Below are positions 62,019 through 64,000 of a stretch of 64,000 nucleotides of DNA, in pieces. This DNA is from Streptomyces durocortorensis. GTDB taxonomy: Bacteria; Actinomycetota; Actinomycetes; Streptomycetales; Streptomycetaceae. The stretch is taken from contig NZ_CP134500.1 in the NCBI RefSeq assembly GCF_031760065.1, forward strand, positions 5,766,001 through 5,830,000, written 5' to 3'. The notes under the pieces were generated by a model. That model saw only the letters and a program-made list of their open reading frames with translations. It ran no database searches and was not told the origin of the DNA. The position numbers and the translations under genes are program-made. Position 1 is the stretch's first letter. Each line of letters starts with the position of its first letter.

Positions 62019-64000
62019 GTGGAGTCTGGCGTGGCGGCGCGGGGTTCGAAGACGCGTACTAAAGGCGGACAGTCCGTGAAAAAGCAGCGCAATGGCACCG
62101 TCGAGGTCGACGCGGCAGCTCTGAACAGACTGCTCGCGGGACTTGCGGCGATGCGCGACGGAAATTTCCGCAGGCGGCTGACCGTCTCCGGCGACGGTGT
62201 GATGACGGAGATCGCGGCGGTCTTCAACGAGGTCGCCGACCGGAATCTGCATCTGACCGGTGAGCTGGCGCGCGTACGGCGGGTGGTCGGGCGTGAGGGG
62301 AAGCTCACGGAGCGGCTGGAGACGGGGGCCTGTGAGGGTTCCTGGGCGGCCGCGATCGATGCCTCCAACGAGCTCGTGGACGATCTCGCGCGACCGGTGT
62401 CCGAGGTGGGCCGGGTGCTGTCGGCGGTCGCCGACGGTGATCTGGAGCAGCGGATGGAGCTGCGGTCGCACACTACGGACGAGACGGTGCGCCCGCTGCG
62501 CGGCGAGTTCCTGAAGGTCGCCCGTACGGTCAACAACCTCGTCGACCAGCTGTCGGTCTTCACCGAGCAGGTGACCCGGGTCGCCGTCGAGGTGGGCACC
62601 GAGGGCAAGCTCGGCGGGCAGGCCCAGGTGCGGGGGATGTCCGGGTCGTGGAAGGACCTCACGGACTCCGTCAACACCATGGCGTACCGGCTGACCGCGC
62701 AGGTGCGCGACATCGCGCTGGTCACGACCGCGGTGGCCAAGGGTGATCTGTCGCGGAAGGTCACCGTCCATGTGGCCGGTGAGATGCTCCAGCTGAAGAA
62801 CACCGTCAATACGATGGTCGACCAGCTGTCCTCGTTCTCTTCCGAGGTGACGCGCGTCGCCCGTGAGGTGGGTACGGAGGGCGAGCTCGGCGGTCAGGCG
62901 ACCGTGCCGGGTGTGGCCGGGGTGTGGAAGGACCTCACCGACTCCGTCAACACGATGGCGGGCAACCTCACCTCCCAGGTGCGCGGTATCGCGGAGGTGA
63001 CGACGGCGGTCGCCAGTGGTGACCTGACGCAGAAGGTCACGGTGAGCGCGCGGGGCGAGGTCGCCCAGCTCGCCGAGACGATCAACCAGATGACCGAGAC
63101 GCTGCGCACCTTCGCGGACGAAGTGACGCGTGTGGCGAGCGAGGTCGGTGGTGAGGGGCTGCTCGGCGGTCAGGCGCAGGTGCCGGGCGCCGCGGGGACG
63201 TGGAAGGACCTCACCGACTCGGTGAACACGGTCTTCCGGAACCTGACGACGCAGGTGCGTGACATCGCGCAGGTGACGACGGCGGTGGCCAGCGGCGACA
63301 TGTCGCAGAAGGTCACGGTCGATGTGGCCGGGGAGATGCTGGAGCTGAAGAACACCGTCAACACGATGGTGGACCAGCTCCAGGCCTTCGGCTCCGAGGT
63401 GACGCGGGTGGCCCGTGAGGTCGGCGTCGAGGGCCGGCTCGGCGGCCAGGCCGAGGTGCCGGGCGCCGCGGGGACGTGGAAGGACCTCACCGACTCGGTG
63501 AACACCGCCTTCCGCAACCTGACCGGTCAGGTCCGGGACATCGCGCAGGTGACGACTGCGGTCGCCAACGGTGACCTGTCGCAGAAGGTCACCGTGGATG
63601 TGGCCGGGGAGATGCTGGAGCTGAAGAACACCGTCAATACGATGGTGGCGCAGCTGTCCAACTTCGCCGACCAGGTGACGCGGATGGCCCGGGACGTGGG
63701 TACGGAAGGCCGCCTCGGCGGTCAGGCACGTGTGGACGGCGTCTCGGGGACGTGGAAGGAGCTCACGGACTCCGTCAACTTCATGGCCGGGAACCTCACC
63801 TCCCAGGTGCGGCAGATCGCCCAGGTGACGACTGCGGTGGCGCGGGGTGACCTGTCGCAGAAGATCGACGTGGACGCCCGGGGCGAGATCCTGGAGCTGA
63901 AGAACACGATCAACACGATGGTCGACCAGCTTTCCGCCTTCGCCGACCAGGTGACGCGGGTCGCCCGTGAGGTGGGGACGGACGGGCGGCTGGGCGGTCA
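62019..64000 (+). CDS. osaA: Poly-HAMP hybrid histidine kinase, N-terminal part (OsaA-like), cut by window edge
   Basis: Starts at GTG 62019 with GGGAGGG 5 nt upstream; 660 codons are present and no stop. There is no membrane segment in this part. After a divergent first unit ([20 protein letters not shown], ...[20 protein letters not shown]), it is built of 92-residue HAMP pairs (pattern [59 protein letters not shown]). Five full copies are seen plus the start of a sixth. This is the organisation of OsaA (SCO5748 by my recollection), whose partner OsaB controls osmoadaptation. The kinase, GAF and receiver domains lie beyond the window. Confidence 0.75.
   Translation, partial: MESGVAARGSKTRTKGGQSVKKQRNGTVEVDAAALNRLLAGLAAMRDGNFRRRLTVSGDGVMTEIAAVFNEVADRNLHLTGELARVRRVVGREGKLTERLETGACEGSWAAAIDASNELVDDLARPVSEVGRVLSAVADGDLEQRMELRSHTTDETVRPLRGEFLKVARTVNNLVDQLSVFTEQVTRVAVEVGTEGKLGGQAQVRGMSGSWKDLTDSVNTMAYRLTAQVRDIALVTTAVAKGDLSRKVTVHVAGEMLQLKNTVNTMVDQLSSFSSEVTRVAREVGTEGELGGQATVPGVAGVWKDLTDSVNTMAGNLTSQVRGIAEVTTAVASGDLTQKVTVSARGEVAQLAETINQMTETLRTFADEVTRVASEVGGEGLLGGQAQVPGAAGTWKDLTDSVNTVFRNLTTQVRDIAQVTTAVASGDMSQKVTVDVAGEMLELKNTVNTMVDQLQAFGSEVTRVAREVGVEGRLGGQAEVPGAAGTWKDLTDSVNTAFRNLTGQVRDIAQVTTAVANGDLSQKVTVDVAGEMLELKNTVNTMVAQLSNFADQVTRMARDVGTEGRLGGQARVDGVSGTWKELTDSVNFMAGNLTSQVRQIAQVTTAVARGDLSQKIDVDARGEILELKNTINTMVDQLSAFADQVTRVAREVGTDGRLGG
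62571..64000 (+). repeat. 276-bp tandem repeat encoding HAMP units
   Basis: The motif GTGACSCGSRTSGCC recurs at 62571, 62847, 63123, 63399, 63675 and 63951, exactly 276 nt apart. Neighbouring units are near-identical over long stretches such as TGGAAGGACCTCACCGACTC. It is part of the kinase gene, not an independent repeat family. Confidence 0.9.

Overview
The window is Streptomyces chromosome. It has very high GC, strongly G/C-biased third codon positions, GTG and TTG starts with GGAGG-type ribosome binding sites, and Streptomyces-type 16S, 23S and 5S genes. The gene order (rimP-nusA-ylxR-infB-ylxP-rbfA-truB-ribF, a type VII secretion locus, rpsO-pnp-M16 protease-dapB, thyX-dapA-RNase J) matches what I recall of the S. 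coelicolor SCO5703-SCO5749 region. The species cannot be fixed from sequence alone.

Layout. 1-1.7 kb: a cut-off APH-like kinase and a coupled lipoprotein/DUF4439 pair, divergent from rimP. 1.85-9.0 kb: translation and ribosome-maturation operon (rimP, nusA, ylxR, infB, ylxP, rbfA, truB). 9.2-15.0 kb: a large protein with a degenerate trypsin-like domain and a P-loop domain, then ribF and an XdhC-family gene. 15.0-23.1 kb, minus strand: an MFS exporter with its ArsR-like regulator next to a perfect 19-bp inverted repeat, then a five-gene peptide ABC transporter operon. 23.3-42.5 kb: a complete type VII (ESX) secretion locus. 42.7-52.9 kb: rpsO, pnp, M16 peptidase, dapB, small membrane proteins, thyX, dapA and RNase J. 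53.0-58.8 kb: an rRNA operon with tandem promoter-like repeats, followed by tRNA-Thr(GGT). 59.0-64.0 kb: a divergent signalling pair, a kinase/phosphatase sensor (ATPase-PAS-GAF-PP2C) and the N-terminal part of a poly-HAMP histidine kinase resembling OsaA.

How the genes work together. The left block handles translation initiation and 30S maturation. The ESX block has the full membrane machine (EccB, EccC, EccD, EccE), two mycosin proteases, the EsxB/EsxA heterodimer with WxG and YxxxE signals, a MinD/EspI-like ATPase, and a second coupled candidate substrate pair: a helical 149-residue protein and a WXG-domain protein with a long Gly/Pro/Ala tail. The transporter operon (SBP-DppB-DppC-OppD-OppF) is chained by 4-nt stop/start overlaps, apart from a 3-nt gap after the SBP gene.

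The least explained items are the 1204-residue pseudo-protease/P-loop protein, the coupled micro-ORFs before infB, the heptapeptide repeat at the N-terminus of the first mycosin, the second candidate Esx pair, and a codon-usage break inside the second mycosin gene. No insertion sequences, prophage genes or CRISPR arrays were seen.
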